A stretch of 64,000 nt of DNA from Solen grandis (taxonomy: Eukaryota > Mollusca > Bivalvia > Adapedonta > Solenidae). A program made the position numbers and the translations under genes. The stretch's first letter is position 1; each line of letters starts with the position of its first letter. The DNA lies in NCBI GenBank assembly GCA_021229015.1, contig CM037788.1:41272049-41336048 (forward strand), read 5' to 3'. A model generated the notes under the pieces. That model worked only from the letters and a program-made list of their open reading frames with translations, made no database searches and was not told where the DNA came from. Positions 1 through 10,730 of the stretch are shown one piece after another.

Positions 1-53
1 AAAAATGACCTAGATTAGCATTTCCCTGAACTTTCTAAGCATACGACAACCAG

Positions 54-3000
54 CTACTGACTGCCTTTTCCTAACCCTTTCTGCTGTTTAAGTTTACTGG
101 CCAACTTCTTAGCCCACTTTGGCTCTGACGTGCCTTCGTACATCTTCAATTTATCATGATGTGCCATTCTCTGCTCACCACTACCATCAGTCTGTATCTT
201 GAAAGTTACTGATGATAGCTTTTGTACCACCACATATGGTCCATCAAATCGTCTCTCAAGTTTAGGAGCAATGCCAATCTTCCTTGCTTCATGTAGCAAC
301 CATACCATGTCTCCCACTTCATACGTGATTAATGTTGCCCTGGCATCATACCGGTCCTTGCTCCTCTTTGCACTCACCCCTAGGTGCTGACGTGCTACCT
401 CATGAGCCCTGCGCATGCGTTCCCTTATGCTCTGCACATGGTTGACCTCTGACTTGAGCTCTTTGCCCACAGAATACCCGTAAACCAAGTCTGCTGGCAT
501 CCTTATTTCCCTTCCGAGACACATCATGTTGGGCGTAAGCTTCGTAGACTCATTGGGTGAGGCCCTGTAGGCGCCAGTCAGACACCCGAGGTAACGGTCC
601 CATTCATCTTGGTCAATTAAGTATGCCTTAACCATTTTGATAAGACTGCGGTTGAACCTCTCACACTGACCATTAGCCCTCGGATTCCTGGGTGTGGTTC
701 GAGTCTTTCGCACGTCCAGGGTCCTGCATAGCTCTTTAAAGAGCTTACTTTCAAAGGTCGTCCCTAAATCCGTATGGATAGAGAGTGGACAGCCCCAACG
801 TGCAACAAATTCATTAACAATTTTCAAAGCACAGACATCAGCGTGCTGCGAGGGAACAGGAATGGCTTCAGCATATTTTGTAAAATGGTCCGTGAGTACC
901 ATTATGTACCTGTTGCCATTTTCGGTTACTGGAAATGGTCCCATATAATCGATGGCTAAGGTGTCCCAGGGTGCGCCACTTGGCAAGTGTCCCATGGGAG
1001 CCCTTGGCGTCTTTTTTGAGTCTGCATTTGCTGCACAGATGTCGCAGTCCTTGACATGAAGTTTGACATCATCTTTCAGCTGGTACCAATAATAACTCTG
1101 CAAAACCTTGTGTTTCATTTTCTTCGTACCAAGGTGGCCAGCTAAAACATTGTCATGAGCTTGCCTCAGTATCTGTTCCTTCATGGCCTGTGGCACCACC
1201 ATCTGGATGTACTGATCAGTGCCATTGTGTTTCTTAAACCTCCTACATACAACTCCGTCACACAGGACCAGAGAATCCCAAAGCGTCATGTAGTGTCTGG
1301 CTGCAGGACTTTCCCTCTCTAGCTTCGCACTTTCAGGTTTTATACCAGCCCTCAGGGCTTCAAGTACACTGGTAATATCTGGGTCGGCCTCTTGCAACTT
1401 CACTATTTCTTCGCTTGTTACTGCTTCTGACCAAGATTTAACATTCTTAACCTCATTGCTACTAGCAGCTCTTACTGGTATGATTTTGAATGCACCCTCA
1501 GGAGTGGTAGGTTCATGGCCCATTCGTTCTCTTGTATCTTCTTGGTGCCAAACTAGCTCCATCATCTCTGCACGTCTCTGGCACTTCTTGCAGGGGCCAC
1601 ATTTCAACGGCTCACTCATGTCGACATTGTTGCAGTCACATGACCTTGGGTCTTCGCATCTTGATAGTGCATCGCAGTGCGGTTGGAGCCTTCCTGGACG
1701 GTACTGTATTGAAAAATGGTACGCTGCTAATATTTCGATCCACCGTGCGATTTTACCATTTGGCTCTTTAAGGCTAAACAGCCACACCAGGGCTTGATGG
1801 TCACTGCAGACTGTAAACCTTCTTCCCATCAAGTATTGCCTGAAATACTGTACGAAATACACTACAGCCAGGAGCTCCTTCTCTGTTATGCAGTAATTCC
1901 GCTCGGCCTTATTAAGAGATCTACTGGCGTAGGCAATTACTCTTTCCCGACCTGACTGGATTTGGGACAAAACTCCTCCTATCCCAACCCCGGATGCATC
2001 CACATCCAGGTAGAACTCCCCACCTTCATTCAATGGGTAACCCATGATGTCGGTACTCATGAGCTTCCTCTTTAGGGTCTCAAACGATGTCTGGCACTCA
2101 GTGGTCCACAGAAATTTTGCATCTTTCTTAGTAAGCTCCAATAGAGGTCTGGCCATTTTCGCAAAATCTCTTATGAAACGCCTGTAATAAGATCCGGTGG
2201 CTACAAATTGTTTAACCTGCTTGCTTGTTGTTGGTCTGGGCCAGCCCGCAATCTTTGCAATATTTGAGGGGTCAGGGCGTACACCATCTTTGGACACTAT
2301 ATGGCCTAGGAAAATTACCTCCGGTTGGAGCAAGTGGCATTTTTCTGGGCGTAACTTCAGGCCAGCCTTACTAATCCTAGATAGGACCTCATCAACTCGG
2401 TACATGTGCTCATCAAAATTTGGGCCATAAACGACGATATCATCTACGTAAACCAGACAGGTCTGCCACTGGAGATCTTGCAGCACCATTTCCATTGTTC
2501 TTTGAAAAGTGCTACTGCTGTTACTTAGCCCAAATGGCATTCTCGTCATCTCGAAGAGCCCATACTTGCACGTAAATGCAGTTTTGGGGATATCCTCCTT
2601 TTTCAAGGGGATCTGGAAATACCCAGATGTCAAATCAAATGTGCTAAAAAGTGCCATGCCTGCAACTGCATCCAAGCAGTCCTGAACCCTTGGTAAAGGG
2701 AACCCATCTTGTTTCACAAGAGCGTTAACCTTTCTATAGTCCACACATGGACGGACGGCTCCCGACTTCTTACGTACAAACACAATGGGGCTCGCCCATG
2801 GGGATGTGCTTTTTTGAATGACTCCCTTCTTCAGTAGGTCCTCTATCGCTGCTTTCTCCTCTGCAGCACATGCTAGAGGAACACGCCTTGGCCTCTGCTT
2901 TATTGGTGCCGCTTGCCCTGTGTCAACCGCATGCTCGGCCAAGTCTGTAAGGCCAAGATCCCAATCGTTTTCTGAGAATGCGTCACCATATCTAGTCAAG

Positions 3001-4007
3001 AGTTCAGCCACTCTGCCTTTCTCATATTCATTCTTGCCCATGGTCGACTCCTCGAACAGGCTGCTTAAATGCTCTGGCACACCGCCTCCCAGAACCTTTT
3101 CTTCTCTCCCAACATGACCAGTCTGAGCACTGTCCCTTGGCCTAACCCTCCTGACCTTGGACATGTTTTTATCTTCGGCTTCATACTCTCTCTCAGCCAG
3201 AACGCTTACTATTGAATCTATCCTCTCTGCCACACCTATGCATGCATCCTGCCTCAGAGTCACATCCTCAGAAAGTGGGTTCAACACTCTAACCTTGCAT
3301 GTAGGGCCATTATTAATATCAACTAAGGTGGATGCCATTACCAAATTGTAACCCTCCTTGAAATTCTCATTTGGCTCTACCAAATACTCATTCCTTATTA
3401 TTGCATCGTCATCCTCGTGCCGTTCTACAAACACATCAACCACGGCCTCTGCCCTACCAGGTACTATCACATCATCAGCCACAGTAACTCTCTTGGACCC
3501 TTTGTTCCTGCCCACTTGCTGACATGGTATCTCCACACCATCCAGCACTATAATACCTTTACTCAGTAGAATATCAGCTGGCCCTTTCTCTCCCCCTATT
3601 AAAATATCAAATCCCAAGAGAGCCTCATCCTCTATGTCAGCCACGACCACCTCGTTCACCAACTCATAAGGCCCAAGCTTCAACTCGAACTCGGCCTTCC
3701 CCAGCTCTCTTATCGGCAATCCATTAGCTCCACGGAGATTACCAGCTTTGCCCAACTTTGGTTTACCGTTAATGTCCATTGCTTCATACACCCTTGATGA
3801 GAGCACTGTCCTCGCTGCACCTGTGTCTGCCGTAAACATTACGCTAATTCCCCCTATTGTCCCCTCCACGTAAACACCATCATACAATCTGCCCCGACCA
3901 CCTCTTTCCCTATTTTCTCTATTTCTTTCCGTTTCTACTTCTATGTGACCCTTGTGATTTAATTGGACCGTCCCCCGGTCACTGGGGCTGGTCCCGTGGA
4001 GTTTAAA
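54..4007 (-). CDS. pol: Gypsy Pol polyprotein (PR-RT-RNaseH-INT)
   Basis: The pol frame is open from 4013 to the TAG at 56-54 and has no natural ATG at its start, so it is expected to be made by -1 frameshifting from gag. The domains in order are: aspartic protease with ADTGA (DTG at 3827-3819); reverse transcriptase with YVDD at 2450-2439; RNase H (FYLDVDASG); an integrase HHCC zinc finger (HDNVLAGHLG ... CDIC); and an integrase core starting at the DYMGPFP Asp. The second Asp (TDLG) and the Glu (CERFN) of the core are separated by exactly 35 residues, the classic D,D35E spacing. A GPYVV motif lies near the C terminus. The Gln usual after the second Asp is Leu here (TDLG). No internal stop or frameshift is seen. 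Confidence 0.93.
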   Translation of the reverse strand, partial: FKLHGTSPSDRGTVQLNHKGHIEVETERNRENRERGGRGRLYDGVYVEGTIGGISVMFTADTGAARTVLSSRVYEAMDINGKPKLGKAGNLRGANGLPIRELGKAEFELKLGPYELVNEVVVADIEDEALLGFDILIGGEKGPADILLSKGIIVLDGVEIPCQQVGRNKGSKRVTVADDVIVPGRAEAVVDVFVERHEDDDAIIRNEYLVEPNENFKEGYNLVMASTLVDINNGPTCKVRVLNPLSEDVTLRQDACIGVAERIDSIVSVLAEREYEAEDKNMSKVRRVRPRDSAQTGHVGREEKVLGGGVPEHLSSLFEESTMGKNEYEKGRVAELLTRYGDAFSENDWDLGLTDLAEHAVDTGQAAPIKQRPRRVPLACAAEEKAAIEDLLKKGVIQKSTSPWASPIVFVRKKSGAVRPCVDYRKVNALVKQDGFPLPRVQDCLDAVAGMALFSTFDLTSGYFQIPLKKEDIPKTAFTCKYGLFEMTRMPFGLSNSSSTFQRTMEMVLQDLQWQTCLVYVDDIVVYGPNFDEHMYRVDEVLSRISKAGLKLRPEKCHLLQPEVIFLGHIVSKDGVRPDPSNIAKIAGWPRPTTSKQVKQFVATGSYYRRFIRDFAKMARPLLELTKKDAKFLWTTECQTSFETLKRKLMSTDIMGYPLNEGGEFYLDVDASGVGIGGVLSQIQSGRERVIAYASRSLNKAERNYCITEKELLAVVYFVQYFRQYLMGRRFTVCSDHQALVWLFSLKEPNGKIARWIEILAAYHFSIQYRPGRLQPHCDALSRCEDPRSCDCNNVDMSEPLKCGPCKKCQRRAEMMELVWHQEDTRERMGHEPTTPEGAFKIIPVRAASSNEVKNVKSWSEAVTSEEIVKLQEADPDITSVLEALRAGIKPESAKLERESPAARHYMTLWDSLVLCDGVVCRRFKKHNGTDQYIQMVVPQAMKEQILRQAHDNVLAGHLGTKKMKHKVLQSYYWYQLKDDVKLHVKDCDICAANADSKKTPRAPMGHLPSGAPWDTLAIDYMGPFPVTENGNRYIMVLTDHFTKYAEAIPVPSQHADVCALKIVNEFVARWGCPLSIHTDLGTTFESKLFKELCRTLDVRKTRTTPRNPRANGQCERFNRSLIKMVKAYLIDQDEWDRYLGCLTGAYRASPNESTKLTPNMMCLGREIRMPADLVYGYSVGKELKSEVNHVQSIRERMRRAHEVARQHLGVSAKRSKDRYDARATLITYEVGDMVWLLHEARKIGIAPKLERRFDGPYVVVQKLSSVTFKIQTDGSGEQRMAHHDKLKMYEGTSEPKWAKKLASKLKQQKGLGKGSQ

Positions 4008-5518
4008 GACTTGCTATCACCCACATTTCTAGGTCCTTCAGCACTAGCCCTACCCTGACTTTGATACAACCCCTTTTGGTGAGGCGCTTTCTTTCGTGGA
4101 CAATTTCTTGCATAGTGCCCATCCATATGGCAATAGAAGCATTCAACAGAGTTGTTGCTTCGTTGCACCTGTTCTGTCCTATACCGCGCTGGAGTTTGCC
4201 TCCCCTTCTCTTCGAGTTTCTCCAGTCTAACCAATATCTCGGTAAGGACCTCATCTTGCTTACCTTGAACTTGCTGGCTGCTACCAGACCCTTCAGTTCT
4301 TGACTTACTATTTCTCAGACCCTCACTCTGGGCAGAAGCATCTTCAGGTACCCTAAAGACATTACTGTGACCAGAGTCATTAGGAAGGTCCTCTTGGAGC
4401 TGTGTCGCCCGCCTTGCACTTCTGTACCTTCGGTCAGAGCCCACACTGTTCCTGGTTTGAACAAAATTAACGACATGATAGACAGCCTCATCTATCGTCT
4501 CTGGCTCTTTGTGGAACTCAACTTCAAACCGAACCTCTTCGTCCCGGAGCCCATCAAGAAACCTCCTGACCAAATCTTCCTCTCTGGTTCGCCTATCTCG
4601 ATAACCATGGGCCTTGTCATACAGCATTTTTAAATCGGCGGCGTAATCCTCCGCTGTCTCGCCTGACTTTTGGCTTCGCCGACTAAACTTGGCTGCAAAT
4701 GACCTTGTTGTTTCAACAACACGGAAGCGATTAAACATTTCAGTCACCAAGTCGGTGTAGCTGCAAAGGAATTGCTTTGGTAACTGACCAAAGAGGAATT
4801 GGGCAGCCTGACCTTCCATGCGGGGAAGTAATTGGTCCAGCTTATCTTCGTTATCCCAACCATGCCTCTCAGCTATGGCTTCGAACCTAGCAATCCACAC
4901 TTGCCAGTCTTCCTTGCCCGTAAACGCAGGCAACTTAACCCCTTCTCTCATTCTATCTGCATGCCTTCTGCCATCTCGCCAGTCGTCGCCGCGTCCACCT
5001 CTTCCATCAGCACCCATCACTAACCTGGAGTCAGCTGAGCTGTAGTTATTATCATATACTTGGCTCCTGGGCCAACTTTCTCTGACATGCTGCTGCCCAT
5101 GCTCCACTCCAAGGCCCCGGTGCCTGTCAATACCACCTGGAGATGTCCTTACATCAGCCGGGCATGCACTCACTCTAATTCTAGCCCCATGACTATACTG
5201 TGAGGGATTTGTCTGGTTTCCCATTTGTGGTAGTGCCTGCTTCAAACTTTTAAGCTCAGCAACCACCTCCTTCAGCACACCTGTCACGTCACAAAGGACC
5301 CTATCAGACCTTTCTTTTCCTTGCACCAATGCGTCAGATGGCAAGACGCTAGCTGCGGCATCAACATGCGACCGCTCCATCGTAGAGTCATCATTAACAT
5401 TCATCGGCATCTGGAAATTGCAAACCCCTACGACATGATGATCAGTATCATTCGGAGCCTGCTGGCGGAAAAAGACCTCTCCTTCATTGTCCGCAGGGAT
5501 ATAGGTATGATCCTCCAT
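3959..5518 (-). CDS. gag: Gypsy Gag polyprotein
   Basis: This encodes the capsid/nucleocapsid protein that packages the element RNA, about 519 aa. The first ATG in frame is at 5518 (protein begins MEDHTYIP); the open frame extends further upstream only through non-ATG codons. The middle has a retrotransposon-Gag capsid region (around the FTGKEDWQVW segment), and near the C terminus is a CX2CX4HX4C zinc knuckle (CFYCHMDGHYARNC). The frame ends at TAA 3961-3959 after overlapping pol. Pol is in the -1 frame, and the overlap contains a slippery heptamer at 4007-4001. Confidence 0.9.
   Translation of the reverse strand: MEDHTYIPADNEGEVFFRQQAPNDTDHHVVGVCNFQMPMNVNDDSTMERSHVDAAASVLPSDALVQGKERSDRVLCDVTGVLKEVVAELKSLKQALPQMGNQTNPSQYSHGARIRVSACPADVRTSPGGIDRHRGLGVEHGQQHVRESWPRSQVYDNNYSSADSRLVMGADGRGGRGDDWRDGRRHADRMREGVKLPAFTGKEDWQVWIARFEAIAERHGWDNEDKLDQLLPRMEGQAAQFLFGQLPKQFLCSYTDLVTEMFNRFRVVETTRSFAAKFSRRSQKSGETAEDYAADLKMLYDKAHGYRDRRTREEDLVRRFLDGLRDEEVRFEVEFHKEPETIDEAVYHVVNFVQTRNSVGSDRRYRSARRATQLQEDLPNDSGHSNVFRVPEDASAQSEGLRNSKSRTEGSGSSQQVQGKQDEVLTEILVRLEKLEEKGRQTPARYRTEQVQRSNNSVECFYCHMDGHYARNCPRKKAPHQKGLYQSQGRASAEGPRNVGDSKSLNSTGPAPVTGGRSN
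3965..4007 (-). promoter_or_regulatory. -1 programmed ribosomal frameshift signal
   Basis: The minus strand has the heptamer TTTAAAC at 4007-4001, phased as T TTA AAC in the gag frame. After a 6-nt spacer (TCCACG), 3994-3965 can fold into a GC-rich stem: GGACC pairs with GGTCC, and an inner CCCC pairs with GGGG. The pol frame opens only three codons upstream (TAG at 4016-4014). Heptamer, spacer, stem and frame relation all match the known -1 frameshift design. Confidence 0.85.
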
Positions 5519-5572
5519 TGCGTTAACTTTATAAGCGCTGGTTCGTCTCACTGGATCCTGTAGTATTAAAGG

Positions 5573-5590
5573 ATCCCACTTCTGACACCA
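5573..5590 (-). other. Primer binding site, tRNA-Leu type
   Basis: The minus strand reads TGGTGTCAGAAGTGGGAT. This is complementary over 18 nt to the 3' end of animal tRNA-Leu (ending ATCCCACTTCTGACA plus the CCA tail). It sits 7 bases from the LTR end and about 55 bases before the gag ATG. Confidence 0.9.
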
Positions 5591-6330
5591 AAAATAATGT
5601 TACGCGCTAGGGCTTCGGTGTGTGTGCGTGCTTGTGTTGAGTTGTAAGGTTCTATGATGGTCGATTGTCTTGGGATGGTCTTGTCCTTGCCGCAGGCTAT
5701 CAAGTTTCACAGGCCTGGTCACAGGTTAATGCCTCAGGTCACAGGTTAATGCCCTATCATATGCGTGTGCATGTAGACTCTGTCAGCATGTGGATATCAC
5801 AGCAGTCACTAGATGGTACTATGCTGAGAGTGGACTTCAGGTTAATAGGGAGGTGATATTTTGTATATAGAATTTGTGTAGGATTTGCCTAATGCTACTT
5901 TTACTCAAAGAACAAAATAAGACGTTAAACAATACTAAATTTAATTCTTCACAGGTATATCCTGTGTCTACTTAACAATAAACAATGTGATAAAATGACT
6001 CCAATAAATTAACAATTCTACCTCCACTTAAATACACATCTAGAGACCCTTGAAAGTATGCAAAAATACCTTTAAATCACCAAGTGGAAAGCCCTAAATT
6101 TGCAAATGCATTAAACAAGTCTTTGGCACAATAATGCATACACACATAATAAGCATAATCCGGAGTTCTACTTTATCTCATAAACTTGTTAAAGTACAGA
6201 GTTAAAATCTAGTATACTTCGATACTAAATAAAAATGTGTTGTTTGGTTTAAAAGTCACAAAAAATTACTATAAAAAAACCTAAAGTGAATAATCGTTAA
6301 CCACGGCACTAAGTAATTAAAGTACCTGAG

Positions 6331-6336
6331 TTTATT
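6331..6336 (-). terminator. Candidate poly(A) signal in the gypsy LTR
   Basis: AATAAA on the minus strand lies downstream of the TATA box inside the LTR. In the 3' LTR the same sequence would direct 3' end formation. Other AT-rich hexamers nearby could also serve. Confidence 0.4.
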
Positions 6337-6450
6337 ATCGGTAACCTTGCCTGAACGGCGTTTAAATAAATTCGAAAGCTCGAAATGCGGAGCCTGACCC
6401 TAAAGTCTGAAGTGTGAAGCCTGAAGTCCCTGTGCACAACGGACGCAGGG

Positions 6451-6458
6451 TATTTATA
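6451..6458 (-). promoter_or_regulatory. TATA box in the gypsy LTR
   Basis: TATAAATA lies on the minus strand in a GC-flanked context, about 120 bases upstream of the candidate poly(A) signal. It is in the right place to start the genomic RNA of the element. Confidence 0.55.
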
Positions 6459-7258
6459 CCAAATGCAGTGCTACCAAGGTAGCATGCAGCAAACTGTTGC
6501 ACTAATGTTGCATTTATGATGCATTTGCGATTAAACTGCTCCCTAAATGCGACACTAACGTCGCATCTTCAACACTGCATCCAAAATGCCGCAAGAGTGC
6601 ATACCTTGCTGCAGTAAGTGCGCAGACAAGTTTAAATATTTAAATCATTACGATCATACACTAAAATACAATAAAAATGTTTCTTTATTAACTAGGTACC
6701 TGGTACGACCTTTTTCTAGGGTTAATAAATTGGGCCATATTGTTTAAACTTTATATAAACTTTTGAGTATAGTACAGTATACAGCGCAACAGCATCAGTT
6801 AAGTTGCCCATAGCAACAACCGGAAATAGTAAATTCAAAGATGGCCGCCCACGTGTAAACATCTAGGCGTGTGCAGACTTAAAACTCCTAAAAATACAGT
6901 TTCACCTAGAATTAAAAAGGATTCACATAGCATAAACATTGACAACAACTTATGGAAGTGAACCAAGCTGGATATAACATTTAAATCACACTGGATATCT
7001 AAATACAGACAGTAAGAAATGGATTACATGGCATGTTTACAACGAGGCAAGAGTGCTTGTGTGACACGGAGGTGTAGAGAAAATTCCTGGCGTAATGCAT
7101 TAATTTGGCTAGTTGAGCTGACATATAAGTCAATCCAACTGTCATAATTTATGTGATTTGCCAGAGAAAGCTGCAAAAATCACCAGACCGGATAAATACT
7201 GTCAACCCAAAGGCAATACAAAGATAAGTAAAATCAGTAATGCCAGGGCATTACAACA

Positions 7259-7939
7259 TTAACTACAATGTGTATTTTAATCAAAATCTATACTGAAGTA
7301 AAACTTCCGTAAACATAGGTCTAAGTAACCTTATGTTTGATAACTGCAAACTTCAAACCTTATTTTGATAATATGTGTGTTTTACGAAACAGTATGTGTA
7401 TATAGTGTATAAATAATTTCCTTGCAGTTTTCTTTCCTGTCACACTTGTTTTTTCCTTTTGTAACTTGAATCGAGTTTTTATGGCATTTTGTAACTTTGA
7501 GGAAAATTTTGAAAAGAAATGTCGTAACATTTGATACATCAACAGAGACAATGATCGTCTGAAATATTTGTAATACGTTAAATACAAAAAGTGATTTGCA
7601 TGACTTTATTTTATTGATTTAGAAGTTTAACGGTTTTCTATGTTTTGCAAATTTATATAAAAGACCTTTGCCCATCAAGCAATTGCATCTTACTTAAGAT
7701 ATCTGTACTGAAATAGGTATATTAACTTTGCAGCTCAGACATTTTCTCTACGAATAAGCTTGACACGATTCTGTCTTATGTACACTGTATTTTACTGATC
7801 AACTATCGTAAGGGTAGAATTATGCGTAGTTCCTAGGCCTATGTGTACCTGTATTAGTACATGTACAATGTGGCTAGATTCGGTTTCTTGTCGTTTATGA
7901 TAGACCAATATAACTGAACTCATTTTCTTCCTTAGTCTA
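7259..7939. other. Flank of the gypsy element, no gene seen
   Basis: AT-rich sequence without a convincing coding exon. The bases next to 7258 would be one copy of the gypsy target duplication, but the other copy is outside the window. Confidence 0.5.
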
Positions 7940-8254
7940 CAGTGTAGCCATACCACGTTACCGTGACGTCACTAAAGACAAAATCTTTTAACATTGGCCC
8001 CGCTTGAAAATAGAAGATTACCCTTAAGTATTTCATTCTTTCATCGATGAAATGGGATATATGTCAGTCTAAGGAGAAATACATAAGCTTTCCACGGAAT
8101 GTAGGCTCCATCAGCAGCTAAGCCTTTTTTCAAGAACGAAGAAATGAAATTCTTACGTGTATTTCTCTATTTTCAAGCATAGCCATTGTTGACAGTTTTT
8201 GTCTTAATTATGATTCCTTTAGTGACGTCACTGTCACGTTATATTGCTACACTG
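7940..8254. mobile_element. MITE with CAGTGTAGC ends and GTCTA target duplication
   Basis: The ends are CAGTGTAGC (from 7940) and GCTACACTG (to 8254). The arms stay inversely similar for about 100 bp; both contain GTGACGTCACTAAAG and CTTGAAAATAGA in mirrored positions. The element is flanked by identical GTCTA at 7935-7939 and 8255-8259. It has no coding capacity. A 5-bp duplication with CAGTG ends fits hAT5-type or similar cut-and-paste elements; the family assignment is inference. Confidence 0.82.
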
Positions 8255-8782
8255 GTCTAGTGGACATTTTATAACACTCTTTACACCGTAATCTGACAAA
8301 ATATGAGAGAATGTTATGAAATTTAGTATTTTTTCATTATTTTTTAAGTGATATTAGTGACAAATATATAAAGACATGAACCTTATAAATTTAAGTTTAA
8401 GATAAACATCATAGACATATACATTGTGAAACTGACGCCATACCAGTTGTATTTGATAAGCATATAGATGTATATAAATAACAAGGTCCTTTTGAAAATG
8501 ATTTGGTGGTATCTTTACCCGTTTAATCATGCAGAATTCACTTATTTAAAGAAATATTAGAGTTTATGAAATTTTTTCTAGAGAAGTTATATCGAAATGG
8601 CCCTCATTCAAAGTTCAAGGTTGTATTGTAATTTTCGAATGTGACGGCGTATTCGATATATTTGGTAGGCGCATGCGCGAAATAAAGAGGCTAGTGGTCC
8701 GGTATCAGACCTAAAGCCAAGGTCCGGAAACATAAACGGATCCAAAACTGACAATCAAGTATGTTTACATAAACATTATCTA

Positions 8783-8863
8783 GCCATTTGTTTGTTTGTT
8801 GTTGTTTTTTTTGTTGTTTATTTGTTTGTTGTTGTTGTTTTTGTTGTGTTTTTTTGTTTGTTT

Positions 8864-8894
<31 letters not shown>
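8783..8894 (+). repeat. (GTT)n / (GTTT)n microsatellite
   Basis: Imperfect runs of GTT and GTTT over about 110 bp, ending in an uninterrupted stretch of GTT triplets. Confidence 0.85.
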
Positions 8895-8896
<2 letters not shown>

Positions 8897-9804
8897 GTGA
8901 ATACTTGACCTAGGTATGAACTGTAGAACCGTCTGTTATTACGTATCAAGGATTGTAATGCATATTTTCTGTTGTATTTCAAGAGATTTATTTCAAAATG
9001 AGGGTACTTAAAAACCCTTATCTTCCATGATTTATTTCAAACTACTGGGCATTCTTTTATAAATCATACTATTTCAACAACAACAAAAAATTGGCGTATG
9101 TTGTAGATATATTCAAATATATTCAATATAATTATTTCACAAATGCACCAATTACTTATCCAAAGAGAAACATTTTGTATCCTTTGTATCCTTAGTAAGT
9201 TGAGATGATTAAAACAATGAGAAGAGAAGGAGCACAAAGTAGACAAAGAATTATTAGAAAAATATATATAGCTATATATAGATGCACCCAGCTTTTGTCT
9301 AACACTAACAGAATAAAAACTTTAAAAATCATTGAAACTGTCATACATGTAAAACTTGAAATGTTACGGGACATCACATATTTACAAACACATGCAACCT
9401 AACTACTAATATTTATTGGAATACATTTTTTTTCCTTAAAACAGCTTTTAATATTTTTACCATCAGTTCAAATCCTTAAGGTACATAAGATAATTTCTGC
9501 TAACCATATATCGGTTAGGTTAAAGACCTTAAAATACAGCTTAATGTTACATAGTTGATTCGTCAAGGAAAAAAATGTCCTTGCATATTTTCCATTTAGA
9601 TTTATTTACAACAACCCAAATAAGTCGTCAAACACAAGACAAGTACACTTCCTTATAGCTCAGTGTGCATATGCAGTAAAACACCCTAGGTTAATATCAT
9701 TGCATGGTGTAGAATGAAGAAGGCAGTGAAGAATGAAATTTGATATTTTGTTTCCGGTCGTATTGTACCGATATACACGACCAGAAGAAAAGAACAGTTT
9801 CACA
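8895..9804. other. Upstream region of gene A
   Basis: AT-rich sequence before exon 1 of gene A. An ATG at 9733 is in frame with the chosen start at 9805. The later one is preferred because the block AACAGTTTCA..ATGG around it is conserved at the starts of genes B and C. No clear TATA box was identified. Confidence 0.4.
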
Positions 9805-9850
9805 ATGGATTTGAAAACTAAATGGTTGAAATATGGATGTGCTGCATTTG
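9805..9850 (+). CDS. Gene A exon 1: first part of signal peptide
   Basis: Encodes MDLKTKWLKYGCAAF and ends in phase 1 before GTAAGT. The KW..(G/N)...FG pattern and the upstream AACAGTTTCA block are shared with exon 1 of genes B and C. Confidence 0.8.
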
Positions 9851-10691
9851 GTAAGTGTCGAATATCTAGTCTATGCATCGATTTACTCATTCAGTTGTTT
9901 AATTGTGAGATTCTAATGTGTCTGAGCAGTTGAAGTAGTTTTGAATTTAATTTTGTAATACAGGGAAAAAAACAATAAGCACGGATAAGTGGTAATTCCT
10001 TCCACGCTTGATATTTATGTACATAGACATGCAAGAATAACATTAAAACCAAATATTAGATGAAGTTTTTAACAAAAGTACGAATAGAAATAGATCGACT
10101 TCAAATTGCATATAATACAAACAAAGTGCATATTACAAGTTTTGATAGATCAACAACAACAACCGAGATCAGTAATTATAACTAGAGCAAAAAGAATCAA
10201 AAGCTACAAGAAGTAAAGATTGCACATTGCATCTCTAGTACAGTCTTGATAAAAACAAGTGTAAACTATAGTTCCAAATGTATCTCGTGTTCAAACTGCG
10301 ACTGAAGGGTTGCATTTCCAACTGAAATTTATGACTATTTTAACTTTATATCAATGATTATGATGAAAGAATAAGGAAACCAATTGGTGAACAGACAACT
10401 TGATAAACTATATGTTAATATTTCATATACACATCATATTTTAGGTCTTCCGGGCTACATTATTACAGCAAGTGATACAAAAAAGGAAGGGAGGACAATA
10501 ATTTGGAAGAAACGTGGGAAAATCGCGTTTATACATAACTATGACTCTGTAAATGGACAAGGCTATGTTTAAAATGCAAGAAATGTAAAATCCAAGACGT
10601 TATTGAAGCGGACTTTCTCTTATTATTATCTTATCGTGGTTTTAATTTCCCACCTAGTTTGACAACTGCCGAGACTGGCTAATTCCGGTTT

Positions 10692-10730
<39 letters not shown>

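Larger units (their letters stand above)
1..7258 (-). mobile_element. Ty3/gypsy LTR retrotransposon, near complete (3' LTR outside window)
   Basis: Read on the minus strand, the order is 5' LTR (7258-5598), primer binding site (5590-5573), gag (5518-3959) and pol (about 4007-54). The window ends 53 bases after the pol stop, so the polypurine tract and 3' LTR are not visible. Both reading frames are open and all catalytic motifs I looked for are present, which suggests a young and possibly competent copy. PR, RT, RNase H and INT in that order place it in Ty3/gypsy (Metaviridae). A GPY-type motif ends the integrase and no chromodomain follows. I cannot assign the clade. Confidence 0.93.
5598..7258 (-). 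repeat. 5' LTR of the gypsy element
   Basis: The boundaries are inferred from ends that read TGTTG... (7258) and ...TAACA (5598) on the minus strand, with the inner end 7 bases from the primer binding site. The outer end could also be 7255 (TGTAATG). Inside are a TATA-like TATAAATA at 6458-6451 and an AATAAA signal at 6336-6331, giving a plausible U3-R-U5 order with a short R. A 16-bp motif is duplicated at 5718-5733 and 5738-5753. Without the 3' LTR the boundaries cannot be confirmed. Confidence 0.7.

Noticed and set aside
3885..3887. Independent start codon for pol
   Set aside because: The codon is TTG, not ATG, and the frame stays open upstream to 4013; frameshifting from gag explains pol expression better.
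9733..9804. Upstream in-frame ATG of gene A
   Set aside because: The paralogues conserve AACAGTTTCA..ATGG at the later start and show no similar N-terminal extension.
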